Counted from the stretch's first letter, positions 9,295 through 17,596 are shown. The stretch is 64,000 bases of DNA from Planctomycetaceae bacterium (GCA_015062085.1 SUVI01000003.1:5200-69199); one strand, 5' to 3'. Numbers and translations are program-made. Notes: a model not told the origin generated them from the letters alone.

Positions 9295-9562
9295 GGCTCT
9301 TCCGGAAAGTGCGTACCGATCCGATCCGATCTTACCACTGAGAGCACAGAAGAGGCTCAGAAACACACTGAAAAGAATGGGATGGGAGGGTTCCCTGACA
9401 CGAATTTCACGAAAAACACGAAAAGACGCAAATGAATTTTTTTAAATTTAAAAATGGTCGCGTGATCTGTTTTTTTGCTGCTTTTTGTGTTAAGATCCGT
9501 GTTTCTCTGTGAGTTTTCAGTGTCTTCAGTGGTAAAACTGGTACGCAGCTGCCGGATGAACC
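9295..9562 (+). repeat. Dispersed palindromic repeat, copy B
   Basis: A clean full-length copy of about 268 bp. It opens with GGCTCTTCCGGAAAGTGCG and closes with GGTACGCAGCTGCCGGATGA. Internal landmarks are TTACCACTGAGAGCAC, CTGACACGAATTTCACG, the AT-rich centre and GTGAGTTTTCAGTGTCTTCA. A useful reference copy for the family. Confidence 0.85.
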
Positions 9563-9601
9563 TGAAATTTTCCATTTCCCTTAACCAGAAAACTTTCCGC
9601 C

Positions 9602-9729
9602 GAACAGATCCCGTTTTGAACAGATCCCGTTTTGAACAGATCCCGTTTTGAACAGATCCCGTTTTGAACAGATCCCGTTTTGAACAGATCCCGTTTTGAA
9701 CAGATTTCGTTCCGAACGCATTTTGTTCT
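9602..9729 (+). repeat. 16-bp direct tandem repeat array
   Basis: The unit GAACAGATCCCGTTTT occurs six times without change from 9602, followed by two drifting units that end about 20 bp before the topoisomerase VI A start. There are no spacers, so it is not a CRISPR array. Confidence 0.95.
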
Positions 9730-9749
9730 GCTGAAAACAAAACAGACTC

Positions 9750-10961
9750 ATGGCCAAAAAACGCACATCAAAAACCTCGTCCCAGCCACAGCCGTCACCG
9801 TTGATGATGATGGACGCCAAACCGCCAAAAGCAGCGAAACTTACCGAAAAAGACATCCGCACAGTCGAAAAGATCAAACTCCTTGCCGGCAGTGTTGCCA
9901 TGAGTGCTGAGGAACGTGAGGATCCGCTCATCCAGATCCCCTCCCGCTCACTCTCGAACGTCTGGTTCAATGAGCTGGACCGGATCATCGAAATGGGCGA
10001 AAAAACGACGTCGCGTACCCTCTTCAATCTCTCGCAGGCCCGCAGTTTCATGCAGACGCTTCTCATCGCGGAAGGCGCGAACCAGCTCATCAGCCAGGGT
10101 AAAACGCTCAGCATCCGTGGTATGTACTACCAGGCGAAGCACACGATCAAGGGCGTAAAGGAAGAAACGTTCAACGATCAGTCCGAAAGCGACCCCATCA
10201 TCGAGGATCTGGAGGTCATCCTCTCCACGTTGCGCGAGGAACTTCATCTTTACGCACAGAAACGCGGCGACATGGTCGGCAACATCACCATCATCGACCG
10301 CGGCGACCGGATCGACTGTTCCCGAATGGGGTCCGGCGGCTACGGGATCCCGTCGATCGTCGAGCCGGAAGTCATCACGCTGGATCCGAAACTCTGCAAG
10401 GCCGATTTCGTTCTCCATGTCGAAAAAGACACCGTCTGGCAGCGCTTCAATGAAGACAAATTCTGGAAGAAGCACAACTGCATCCTGACCCACGGCGGAG
10501 GGCAGCCGTCACGCGGAGTCCGGCGCCTTCTGTACCGTCTGAATCGGGAACTTGGCCTCCCGATCTACTGCCTGCTCGATAATGACCCGTGGGGGTACTA
10601 CATTTACTCCGTCATCAAGCAGGGGTCGATCAACCTGGCATTTGAGTCCAAACGAATGGCTGTTCCGGAAGCGCGGTTCATCGGGATCCGTTCGGACGAC
10701 TACGAGCTGTGCGGACTGTCGCCGAGCGTTACGATCGCCCTGAACGACAATGACCGAAAGCGCGCAAAGCAGATCGCGGATTACCCGTGGTTCGCAGACA
10801 AAAAAGAATGGCAGGAAGAGATCGCAAAGATGCTCAAGCACGGCTTCAAAATGGAGGTCGAATCGCTCATCAGTAAAGGGATCACGTACGTGACGGACAT
10901 TTACGCCCCGCAGAAGATCCAGATGATCCGCGACGGACACCCCGATGCGTGTCTTGACTGA
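9750..10961 (+). CDS. Topoisomerase VI subunit A-like (Spo11 family) protein
   Basis: Type IIB topoisomerase A subunits cut both DNA strands through a tyrosine and work with an ATP-driving B subunit. This 403-aa protein has the winged-helix catalytic region (SIRGMYYQAKH near residue 125; one of the two Tyr should be catalytic) and a Toprim domain with a conserved Glu-type early strand, THGGGQPSRG near 247 and the metal-binding YCLLDNDPWG near 270. The first 60 residues are basic and Ser/Pro-rich. No B subunit gene is visible in this window. Bacterial topo VI-like genes are known in planctomycetes. There is no clear ribosome site, so the start at 9750 is provisional. Confidence 0.85.
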   Translation: MAKKRTSKTSSQPQPSPLMMMDAKPPKAAKLTEKDIRTVEKIKLLAGSVAMSAEEREDPLIQIPSRSLSNVWFNELDRIIEMGEKTTSRTLFNLSQARSFMQTLLIAEGANQLISQGKTLSIRGMYYQAKHTIKGVKEETFNDQSESDPIIEDLEVILSTLREELHLYAQKRGDMVGNITIIDRGDRIDCSRMGSGGYGIPSIVEPEVITLDPKLCKADFVLHVEKDTVWQRFNEDKFWKKHNCILTHGGGQPSRGVRRLLYRLNRELGLPIYCLLDNDPWGYYIYSVIKQGSINLAFESKRMAVPEARFIGIRSDDYELCGLSPSVTIALNDNDRKRAKQIADYPWFADKKEWQEEIAKMLKHGFKMEVESLISKGITYVTDIYAPQKIQMIRDGHPDACLD

Positions 10962-11027
10962 GTTTTGCGCATTTTAGCACGGAGGATCTGATTTTAAACA
11001 CAAAAGGTCCCCCAAAAATATAAATTT

Positions 11028-11070
11028 CACGAAAGGATCTCCATTTTTTAAGATCCTTTCGTGTTTTTTT
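11028..11070 (+). terminator. Strong Rho-independent terminator after the topoisomerase gene
   Basis: CACGAAAGGATCT pairs perfectly with AGATCCTTTCGTG (13 bp) and is followed by seven T. Confidence 0.9.
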
Positions 11071-11119
11071 GTGTTTTTCCTGAAATTCGCGTCAGGGGGA
11101 TCCCCTAGCAGAGGCTCCA

Positions 11120-12247
11120 CTATTTTTCCATCTTGGGGATCGGTGGAGCGGGGATCGCGCCGATGAGACGCTGAACGATCATGTCGTTCGTCATTCCCTC
11201 GGCCTGAGCCTGAAAATTCACGCTCAAACGATGCCGCAGTACCGGGACCGCCACACGCCGAATGTCGTCGATCGAAACGGAAAAGCGTCCGTCCATTGCC
11301 GCGATCGCCTTTCCTCCTTGAATGAGAAACTGCCCCGCACGCGGTCCCGCCCCCCAATCGACGAGGTCACGGATGAATGACGGCGCAGATTCATCTTTCG
11401 GCCGGGTCGCACGCACCAGCGACGTCACGTACTTCACGATGTACTGACTCACCGCCACAGAATTCACCAGTTTCTGAATATTCGAGATCGCTTTGGCAGA
11501 AAGGATCTTCCGAACTTCGACTTTCTCCCGGCGCGTCGTCTGCGAAAGGATCCGTTCCTCCTCCTCACGCGCAGGATAGTCGATCCGAATGTTGAACATG
11601 AATCGGTCCAGCTGTGCCTCGGGGAGCGGGTAAGTCCCTTCCTGCTCGATCGGGTTTTGCGTCGCGATCGTAAAAAACGGATCCGGAAGCGCGTACGTAT
11701 GCTGACCGACCGTCACTTCCCGTTCCTGCATCGCCTGAAGCAGCGCAGACTGCGTCTTCGGCGGCGTTCGGTTGATCTCGTCCGCGAGAAGTACGTTCGT
11801 AAAGATCGGGCCTTCCACAAAACGGAAATTTCGCCGTCCATTCTCGTCCTCATCCAGCACATTCGTTCCGGTAATGTCTGACGGCATCAGGTCCGGCGTG
11901 AACTGGATGCGCTTGAAATCCACGTCCAAGATCCGCGACAAAGTACTGACCATCAGCGTCTTCGCCAGGCCGGGAACTCCCTCCAGAAGACAGTGTCCGC
12001 GCGTGAAAATGGCTGCAAAAAGCTGTTCGATGACCTCTTCCTGTCCCACGATGATCTTCTGCAGTTCCTCCTTCATCATCTTCTGCTGCTGGGAGAATTC
12101 TTGAAGAACATCTGCGAGATTTCTCCCTTTCGACACAGAAACGCCGACGGAAGAAACAGACGGATCAGCCTCCGAAACGGATCCCGCAGGAAGCGGAGGA
12201 GGTGCCGGTACATCCGGCGGAAGTGGAGGATTGGATGGATCGGGCAT
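11120..12247 (-). CDS. MoxR-family AAA+ ATPase
   Basis: Chaperone-type ATPase; MoxR proteins usually act with von Willebrand domain partners in protein maturation or metal insertion. I start it at ATG 12247 after GAAGGAA, giving 375 aa. The first 50 residues are Pro/Ser-rich. The AAA core follows: Walker A GVPGLAKT, Walker B LLADEINR, sensor TQNPIEQEGTYPLPEAQLDRF, then the lid region ending near the C-terminus. The usual MoxR operon partners (DUF58, VWA proteins) are not next to it; it is followed by the topoisomerase gene in the opposite orientation. Confidence 0.9.
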   Translation of the reverse strand: MPDPSNPPLPPDVPAPPPLPAGSVSEADPSVSSVGVSVSKGRNLADVLQEFSQQQKMMKEELQKIIVGQEEVIEQLFAAIFTRGHCLLEGVPGLAKTLMVSTLSRILDVDFKRIQFTPDLMPSDITGTNVLDEDENGRRNFRFVEGPIFTNVLLADEINRTPPKTQSALLQAMQEREVTVGQHTYALPDPFFTIATQNPIEQEGTYPLPEAQLDRFMFNIRIDYPAREEEERILSQTTRREKVEVRKILSAKAISNIQKLVNSVAVSQYIVKYVTSLVRATRPKDESAPSFIRDLVDWGAGPRAGQFLIQGGKAIAAMDGRFSVSIDDIRRVAVPVLRHRLSVNFQAQAEGMTNDMIVQRLIGAIPAPPIPKMEK

Positions 12248-12336
12248 GACGGAAATTCCTTCAGCAGGTCTGCAAACAAAAGGAACAAAAGGAACAAAAC
12301 GAACGAAACGCTCACCATAAACGTTTCCATAAAAAG

Positions 12337-12365
12337 ATTTTAGCAAAAAATCTGCCGTCTGTCAA
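12337..12365 (-). promoter_or_regulatory. Promoter for the MoxR gene
   Basis: Minus strand TTGACA, 17-bp spacer, TAAAAT; the leader to ATG 12247 is about 80 nt. Confidence 0.75.
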
Positions 12366-12379
12366 GAGAACAAAAAAAC

Positions 12380-12643
12380 GGTCCTTCCTTCCAAAAAGTG
12401 CGTACCGATCCAGAAATGTTTTACCACTGAAAACGCGGAAGAGGCACTGAAACACACTGAAAAGAAAGGGAACGTGTCCTGACACGAATTTCTCGAAAGA
12501 CGCGAAAAGACACGAATATTGTTTTTAAAAAATTTTAAAAACATTTCGTGAGATCCGCGTTTTTTTGTGCTTTTCGTGTTTAAAATCAGTGTTTCTCTGT
12601 GCCCCTTTCTGTGCTCTCAGTGGTAAATTTGATGCGCCGCTTC
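12380..12643 (+). repeat. Dispersed palindromic repeat, copy C
   Basis: Starts GGTCCTTCCTTCCAAAAAG and contains TTTTACCACTGAAAACGCGG, CTGACACGAATTTCTCG, the AT-rich core and GTGCTCTCAGTGGTAAATTT; the right end has drifted. Between it and lysA (12644-12747) lie three copies of a GTGAATTTCACGTTTTTC-type unit, which may add hairpin termination; nothing else is seen there. Confidence 0.8.
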
Positions 12644-12747
12644 TTTAATTTGCTATTTTGTGAATTTCACGTTTTTCGTGAATTTCACGTTTTTCGTGAA
12701 TTTCGTATTCGAAAATCAGCAGATCAGCGCATCTCTTTCAAAAAACG

Positions 12748-14061
12748 TCAGTCTTCCAGCATGATCTCGTTTTCCACGAGCTGCTCAAACGTCTGCCGTT
12801 TGCGGATACAGACCGGTTTCCCGCCGCGAATGAGGACTTCGGCCGCGTAAAGTTTCGAATTGTAGTTCGACCCCATAACGAAACCGTACGCTCCGGCTCC
12901 TCCCATGACGAGCACGTCGCCGGTCCAGGCTCTCGGCATCTCGCGCGTTACGACGAAACCGCCTTCTTCCTGCGTAAAAACGTCTCCCGATTCACACAGC
13001 GGACCGCACACGACGGCATTGACCATCGGACGTTCTTCTTCCGGATCACCATTGAGCGGACAGATCGCCATCGGATGATAGGAACCGTAGAGCATCGGAC
13101 GCGCCAGCGTGTTGAATCCGGCATCGAGAAGGTAGAAAAGATCCGTCCCCCCCTGCGTTTTCACCGCCCGGACTTCCGAAAGCATGAATCCGCTTTCCGC
13201 CGCAAGATAGCGTCCCGGCTCGATCTCCAGCGTGATGGGCGTCTGGTTCATCTGCTCGATCTCACAGCGCGTTTTATCCCAAAGCGCGTAGTATTTCTCG
13301 ATGTCGACGTACTCATCACTCTCCCGGTAGACGGTGGGCAGACCGCCGCCGGTGCTGATCGTGTGGACAGAGCTTCCGACGGTCATCGCAAAATCCTTCA
13401 TCGCAGAACAGCACTGCGCAAGGTGTTCAAAATCCGTTCCCGACCCAATGTGGATGTGCAGTCCCGTGATCATCAGACCGTACCGGCCGGCGACTGCCAG
13501 AGCAGTGGGAATATCCTGGTACCAGATACCGTGTTTCGAGAGGGGTCCGCCCGTGTTCGTTTTCTGGCTGTGGCCATGACCAAAACCGGGATTGATCCGC
13601 AGGGTGATCTCGACAGGGTATTCCGTATCGGGACACGCATTCATCGCCTTTCCGAGCTGGTGGATCATGTCGATCGACCCGCAGTTGACGTGGATACCGT
13701 ACTTCACACACAGCTCCAGCGCATCCCGGTCGAAAATGTCTGCGGTGTAGACGATCTCCGGGATCTCATCTTCCGTTTCCGGATGGGGTTTGAAACCGGC
13801 TTTCAGAGCGCGGAGGATCTCCATTGCGCTGACCGCATCGACCTTCGCGCCCGCACGATGCAGGATCTGCAGGATCGCGAGATTGCTGCACGCTTTCTGC
13901 GCGTAGCGGACGACATCAAACCGTTCCAGCTCCTTAAGCTGGGAAAGGATCCGCGCTTCATCATACACATAAAGCGGCGTCCCGAACTCACCGACGAGGT
14001 CTGCGATCTTCACGCCGGCGATCTCCTTCATGATCGGCGTCATTTTCACTGGTTCTGGCAT
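12748..14061 (-). CDS. lysA: Diaminopimelate decarboxylase
   Basis: Last step of lysine synthesis: removes CO2 from meso-diaminopimelate using pyridoxal phosphate. The 437-aa protein matches the fold-III decarboxylase layout. The PLP lysine sits in VRYAQKACSN (near residue 55), phosphate-binding Gly residues in STGGGLP, HIGSGTDFEHL near 205, EPGRYLAAESG near 280 and the active-site Cys in CGPLCESGD near 360. ATG 14061 follows an AAAGGA site. It stands alone, between a repeat and a tRNA terminator. Confidence 0.93.
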   Translation of the reverse strand: MPEPVKMTPIMKEIAGVKIADLVGEFGTPLYVYDEARILSQLKELERFDVVRYAQKACSNLAILQILHRAGAKVDAVSAMEILRALKAGFKPHPETEDEIPEIVYTADIFDRDALELCVKYGIHVNCGSIDMIHQLGKAMNACPDTEYPVEITLRINPGFGHGHSQKTNTGGPLSKHGIWYQDIPTALAVAGRYGLMITGLHIHIGSGTDFEHLAQCCSAMKDFAMTVGSSVHTISTGGGLPTVYRESDEYVDIEKYYALWDKTRCEIEQMNQTPITLEIEPGRYLAAESGFMLSEVRAVKTQGGTDLFYLLDAGFNTLARPMLYGSYHPMAICPLNGDPEEERPMVNAVVCGPLCESGDVFTQEEGGFVVTREMPRAWTGDVLVMGGAGAYGFVMGSNYNSKLYAAEVLIRGGKPVCIRKRQTFEQLVENEIMLED

Positions 14062-14130
14062 TTTTTATCCTTTCACTCGGAAAAGGGGGAATAGGTCAAG
14101 AAAACCCATTCCCCCTCTCAAAAAACCATA

Positions 14131-14169
14131 AAAAAATCGCCTGCCCTAACGACCTAGCAAGCGATTTTT
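14131..14169 (-). terminator. Terminator downstream of tRNA-Gln
   Basis: On the minus strand AAAAATCGC pairs with GCGATTTTT and the T-run continues. It would end a transcript that starts at or before the tRNA. Confidence 0.75.
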
Positions 14170-14189
14170 AACGTGCGCTCCGAAACGAC

Positions 14190-14270
14190 GAGACCCCATA
14201 AAACACGGTCTCAATCGGCGGTCAGTGACTCCGCCTCCACGCTCCGACCGGCGCCCCGAAAGCCGCCGAT
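14190..14270 (-). other. Two stem-loops in the tRNA-Gln trailer
   Basis: Between the tRNA and its terminator, GAGACC pairs with GGTCTC (14190-14212) and ATCGGCGG pairs with CCGCCGAT (14214-14270). Together with the terminator, this makes three stem-loops in about 140 nt. It could be a processed trailer RNA or attenuator-like sequence; no open frame is supported. Confidence 0.45.
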
Positions 14271-14278
14271 CACGCTAG

Positions 14279-14349
14279 CAGGGGAATAGGGACTCGAACC
14301 CCAACTAAATGAACCAGAATCATTTGTGCTGCCATTACACGATTCCCCT
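14279..14349 (-). tRNA. tRNA-Gln (CUG anticodon)
   Basis: The minus strand folds as a cloverleaf of 71 nt. The acceptor AGGGGAA pairs with TTCCCCT, the D-stem begins GTG, the anticodon stem AATGA/TCATT encloses loop TTCTGGT with anticodon CTG, and the T-arm has GGGGTTCGAGTCCCT. The CCA end is not encoded. Nothing coding is seen from 14350 to 14575. Confidence 0.93.
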
Positions 14350-14575
14350 GAATATGAAGCACATTCTACCACATTTACTTTTTTCGTCAAGGGGGGGAGG
14401 GCAAAAATTTTTTCATTTACGTGCTGACGATAAAAAAATGGGAAAAGACAAAAATTATCTCGAAAACAGAAATAACACCAAAGCAAAAATACCCCATACA
14501 GGTGGTTTCTGAATGGCTTTGAGAAAAAATTTTAAGAAAATTGAGGTTTTTCTGGAAAAATGTCAGGATGGGCAC

Positions 14576-14604
14576 TTGCACAAAATCCTTTTCAGTGGTA
14601 TACT
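14576..14604 (+). promoter_or_regulatory. Strong promoter for the 14.6-kb ncRNA
   Basis: TTGCAC, 17-bp spacer, TATACT; predicted start near 14611, exactly before a stable hairpin. Confidence 0.8.
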
Positions 14605-14610
14605 TACACC

Positions 14611-14845
14611 AGAGTTGAGGAAAGATCTCAGCTCAAAAAACCTTCAACGCCTAACAGGCGGGAACTACCTATTGGTGAGCCGATAATGAGCTCGTAAGGA
14701 ACCCGTTTTAGATGTCTTCGGAGAATGTATCTGCGTGTGACTCCTCGAGAGAACGCGCATCACAGGAAATCGAAGCTCGGGTGTCCGCCTTTAATCTACG
14801 GGCTCTCCAATAATCCTGCCAACCTGGTGGTTGAAGGTTTTTTTT
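14611..14845 (+). ncRNA. Structured ncRNA candidate, 6S-like architecture
   Basis: About 235 nt bracketed by a good promoter and a T-run. It starts with an 8-bp hairpin (GAGTTGAG/CTCAGCTC). Then the segment AAAAAACCTTCAAC at 14635-14648 pairs over almost the whole length with GTTGAAGGTTTTTT at 14830-14843, and an inner stem TATTGGTGAGCC (14670-14681) pairs with GGCTCTCCAATA (14801-14812) with one mismatch. A long closed rod with internal loops is the layout of 6S RNA; it lacks recognisable RNase P, SRP or tmRNA motifs. It could also be a leader or riboswitch for the lipid-kinase gene 50 nt downstream. Confidence 0.6.
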
Positions 14846-14894
14846 GTGTCCATTTTTGCTGATTTTCACCTTATTTTATTCGCACAGATATACC

Positions 14895-15857
14895 ATGACG
14901 CAGCCAACTCCTCGGATCGAAACACTTCCGCCATCCTGCACCCACGTGATCCTTTCGCTGAATCCTAAAGCGGGTCGGCGTTCCTCGCGCGAACGTGCAG
15001 AAATTCTCGCGGGTTCCTTGCGTGAAGGCGGGCTTGAGGTCGAGATCCTGACAGACCTGGCACTGGTCGCGGAACGGGCGAACTCGCTGTATCGCGAGGG
15101 AAAACTGCGTGCGCTCATTGGAGTCGGCGGTGACGGAACGGCGGCGGAGCTGACGAATCGAACCGAGCCGGGAGTTCCGATCGCGCTTTTACCCAGCGGG
15201 ACGGCGAACATTCTGGCGAAACGGCTGAAGTATCCCTTTGATCCGCGGAAGTTTGCGAAGCTCATCCTTGCCGGACGAGTCATGCCGATGGATGCAGTCC
15301 AAGCGAACGGACGTATTTTTCTCGTGATGATCGGGTGCGGATTCGACGCCGAGGTGGTCAACCAGGTCCATGCGGCGCGAATGAGCAATCCGAAGGGGGC
15401 GCACATCAACTATCTGTCGTACATGAAACCGATCTTCCGGTCCATTTTGTCCTACCGATTCCCAAAAGTCCGTATCGAGTTCCTCAACGACGACGGTTCG
15501 CCAACGGGTGAGACGTACGATCGGCCGTGGGCGTTCATCTGCAACATTCCGAAGTACGGCTGGGGGATCCCGATCGCACCGGGTGCGAAGGAGTGGGACG
15601 GCGAGCTGAACGTCTGTCTCTGGCGCGGCGGGTCGCTTTGGAGCGGGTCGCTTCTGTCGCTCTTGGCACAGCTTGGGGGGATCCATCGTTTTTGGTGGCG
15701 GTGCACGATGCGGAAGGGGAGGAATTTCCGTTTGACCCTCACTCCGGGCCAGCGTACCGACGCGGTCGTGCCTTTCCAGCTAGACGGGGATCCGGGAGGA
15801 AATTTGCCTGTTGAGGTCCGGATCTTGGAAAATCGCTTGACTGTTTTTGTGAAATAA
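14895..15857 (+). CDS. YegS/BmrU-type lipid (diacylglycerol) kinase family protein
   Basis: ATP-dependent kinase of the diacylglycerol kinase catalytic fold, likely phosphorylating a membrane lipid. I start it at ATG 14895 (320 aa), leaving the upstream 50 nt as leader of the ncRNA region. Motifs are NPKAGRRS near the N-terminus, the nucleotide loop GVGGDGTAAEL at about 77, LPSGTANILA at about 98, and a C-terminal beta-domain ending QLDGDPGGNLPVEVR that carries the conserved Asp-Gly. The next gene, DUF1080, starts 33 bp downstream with its own strong ribosome site and may share the transcript. Confidence 0.85.
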   Translation: MTQPTPRIETLPPSCTHVILSLNPKAGRRSSRERAEILAGSLREGGLEVEILTDLALVAERANSLYREGKLRALIGVGGDGTAAELTNRTEPGVPIALLPSGTANILAKRLKYPFDPRKFAKLILAGRVMPMDAVQANGRIFLVMIGCGFDAEVVNQVHAARMSNPKGAHINYLSYMKPIFRSILSYRFPKVRIEFLNDDGSPTGETYDRPWAFICNIPKYGWGIPIAPGAKEWDGELNVCLWRGGSLWSGSLLSLLAQLGGIHRFWWRCTMRKGRNFRLTLTPGQRTDAVVPFQLDGDPGGNLPVEVRILENRLTVFVK

Positions 15858-15890
15858 CCTGCCAGACCTGCCTTTTAAGGAGACTTCCGC

Positions 15891-16721
15891 ATGAAAAAAA
15901 ACCGAATTACCGCGTGGGGCCGTTTCGCTGCCGTCTGCTGTTTGCTGGGGAGTTTTTGCCCTGAAATTCACGCTGTCGAGCCGACTCTGACGCCCGTGAC
16001 GGAAGCGAGAGAACTGTTCAACGGCAAGGACCTGACGAACTGGTACCGATACATCAAAGATGAAGGAAAAGAGAACGACACGGCCGGCGTTTTTACCGTG
16101 CGGGACGGAAAGATCTGCATCTCCGGCGAGAAACTTGGCTGCATCACGACACATGAAGCGTTCGAGAATTACCGACTCATCGTAGAGTACCGATACACCG
16201 GGGCGGCGCTTCCTCCGCGTGAGGAGAGAACGCGCGATTGCGGCATCCTGCTGCATTCCGTTGGCGAGGACGGTGCGTGGGACGGGACTTGGATGTACTC
16301 CATCGAGTGCAACATCATCGAAGGCGGTGCCGGCGACTTCATCGTCGTCGGGGACAAAAGCGAGGATTTTGCAGTCACGGCAAACGTCAAAGATGAGAAA
16401 AGTCCGAAGGGCTGCTGGATCTACGACCCAAATGGCAAACCGCAGACGATCAATGGCGGACGTATCGACTGGTGGGGACGCGATCCGCGCTGGGAGGACG
16501 TGAAGGGTTTCCGCGGGGCGCAGGATCTCGAAAAACCGATCGGCGAGTGGAACACGATCGAGGTCATCTGCGACGGGGACACGATTACGAATATCGTCAA
16601 CGGAGTCGTCGCGAACCGTGCATACAATGTGAAGCCTTCCTGCGGAAAGATCCAGATCCAGTCCGAATTTGCGGGCTTTGAATTCCGAAGGATCACCATC
16701 CTGCCGCTTGAGAAAAAGTAA
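15891..16721 (+). CDS. Secreted DUF1080 (3-keto-disaccharide hydrolase fold) protein
   Basis: A 276-aa protein with an N-terminal signal peptide (MKKNRITAWGRFAAVCCLL, cleavage near HAVE) and a single DUF1080 concanavalin-like domain: ELFNGKDLTNWYRY, FTVRDGKICISG, YRLIVEYRYTG, RDCGILLHSVG, and a terminal strand KIQIQSEFAGFEFRRI. Members of this family hydrolyse 3-keto-glucosides or bind glycans, and they are strongly expanded in planctomycetes. It has an AAGGAG site, and a terminator follows at 16761. A second, longer family member lies at 56071-57138. Confidence 0.9.
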   Translation: MKKNRITAWGRFAAVCCLLGSFCPEIHAVEPTLTPVTEARELFNGKDLTNWYRYIKDEGKENDTAGVFTVRDGKICISGEKLGCITTHEAFENYRLIVEYRYTGAALPPREERTRDCGILLHSVGEDGAWDGTWMYSIECNIIEGGAGDFIVVGDKSEDFAVTANVKDEKSPKGCWIYDPNGKPQTINGGRIDWWGRDPRWEDVKGFRGAQDLEKPIGEWNTIEVICDGDTITNIVNGVVANRAYNVKPSCGKIQIQSEFAGFEFRRITILPLEKK

Positions 16722-16760
16722 AAATATTCCAACCAGATAATCTCTGCGTTTTCTAAAACA

Positions 16761-16790
16761 GGATCCGGTTTTCCTCCGGATCTTTTTTAT
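16761..16790 (+). terminator. Terminator after the DUF1080 gene
   Basis: GATCCGG and CCGGATC stem with a short loop, then six T. From 16791 to 16998 I see only an AT-rich stretch and a run of eight G (around 16840), no gene. Confidence 0.85.
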
Positions 16791-16998
16791 TTTTAAATTG
16801 TAACGGACCAGAAAACTCTGCCATCATGTTAAAATGCGGGGGGGGTGAGGGTTTAGATGAATTTTTTCAAAAAACGTTCATGGCTTTACGATAATTTTCC
16901 GCAGTACCGATATATCCTGTTTTTTAGTTTCTTGCGGAAGAACAGAAAAACGTCGAATATCGGTTGAAATACGAACGATCCCAACGAGAGGTAAAATC

Positions 16999-17442
16999 AT
17001 GAAAACCAATACAACAAAACTTCGCCGTGCCCTCACCGCGTTCGCCATGACCGGCGCGATGATGCCCATCGCCGACCTGACGCTCAATAACGTGACGCTC
17101 AAGTCCGAATCGGCCGACAACGCGGTCGTTTCCGGCGATTCGGTGGACCTCACAGGTAAAGGAACCGCCGGAATTTCCGGGCCGATCGCCATCAACGCAC
17201 CGAGCAGCGTGACGCTCAGCGGCGAAATCACCGTGGACGGCGCCATCACGACGGGCAACACGATCCTCGCCATGGAAGACCGCGGCCTGCTGAACATCAG
17301 CCTCAACGAAAACCAAACAGCACTGGTCCTGAACATCACGGGCACCAGCGCCGTCCCGGAACCTGCCACGTGGGCGCTTTTGGTCCTCGGCGGGCTGGGA
17401 GTTTTCGGCATTGCACGCAGAAACCGCAAAGCGAAGAAATAA
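16999..17442 (+). CDS. Small PEP-CTERM surface protein
   Basis: A 147-aa protein that ends with a textbook PEP-CTERM sorting signal: VPEPATWALLVLGGLG followed by a short hydrophobic helix and the basic tail ARRNRKAKK. Such proteins are cut and attached or secreted by an exosortase, which is not in this window. The middle (residues 30-115) is Ser/Thr/Gly/Asn-rich with short beta-like repeats, as in surface beta-helix proteins. The N-terminus is basic but its hydrophobic stretch is short, so the signal peptide is poor. It may be the trimmed remnant of a longer surface protein. GAGAGG precedes the ATG. Confidence 0.85.
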   Translation: MKTNTTKLRRALTAFAMTGAMMPIADLTLNNVTLKSESADNAVVSGDSVDLTGKGTAGISGPIAINAPSSVTLSGEITVDGAITTGNTILAMEDRGLLNISLNENQTALVLNITGTSAVPEPATWALLVLGGLGVFGIARRNRKAKK

Positions 17443-17477
17443 ACGCTGCTAAATTCTAAAACATTACCTCGGCAGGG

Positions 17478-17518
17478 CGGGCAGATCGTGTTTCGGCACA
17501 CTGCCCGTTCTGTTTTTC
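17478..17518 (+). terminator. Terminator after the PEP-CTERM gene
   Basis: CGGGCAG/CTGCCCG outer stem with an inner GTG/CAC stem, then TTCTGTTTTTC. Confidence 0.85.
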
Positions 17519-17596
17519 TTGTCTTCTGAACTAAAATCTGATACAGTTCCGAAAATGGAACAGAATGCGCAAAACCGATTTCAGGAGTTCAGGAAA

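Noticed and set aside
9602..9729. CRISPR array
   Set aside because: The repeat units are directly adjacent with no spacers, and no cas gene is present.
9357..9740. Frames across repeat B (TTEDTENSQRNT-type proteins)
   Set aside because: The same peptide recurs at every copy of the dispersed repeat in different contexts; it is a repeat artefact, as are frames at 23665-23974, 27000-27174 and 32134-32466.
14611..14845. Cobalamin, TPP, lysine, SAM or glycine riboswitch
   Set aside because: None of the conserved core boxes of those classes is recognisable; the structure is a long rod with its own terminator.
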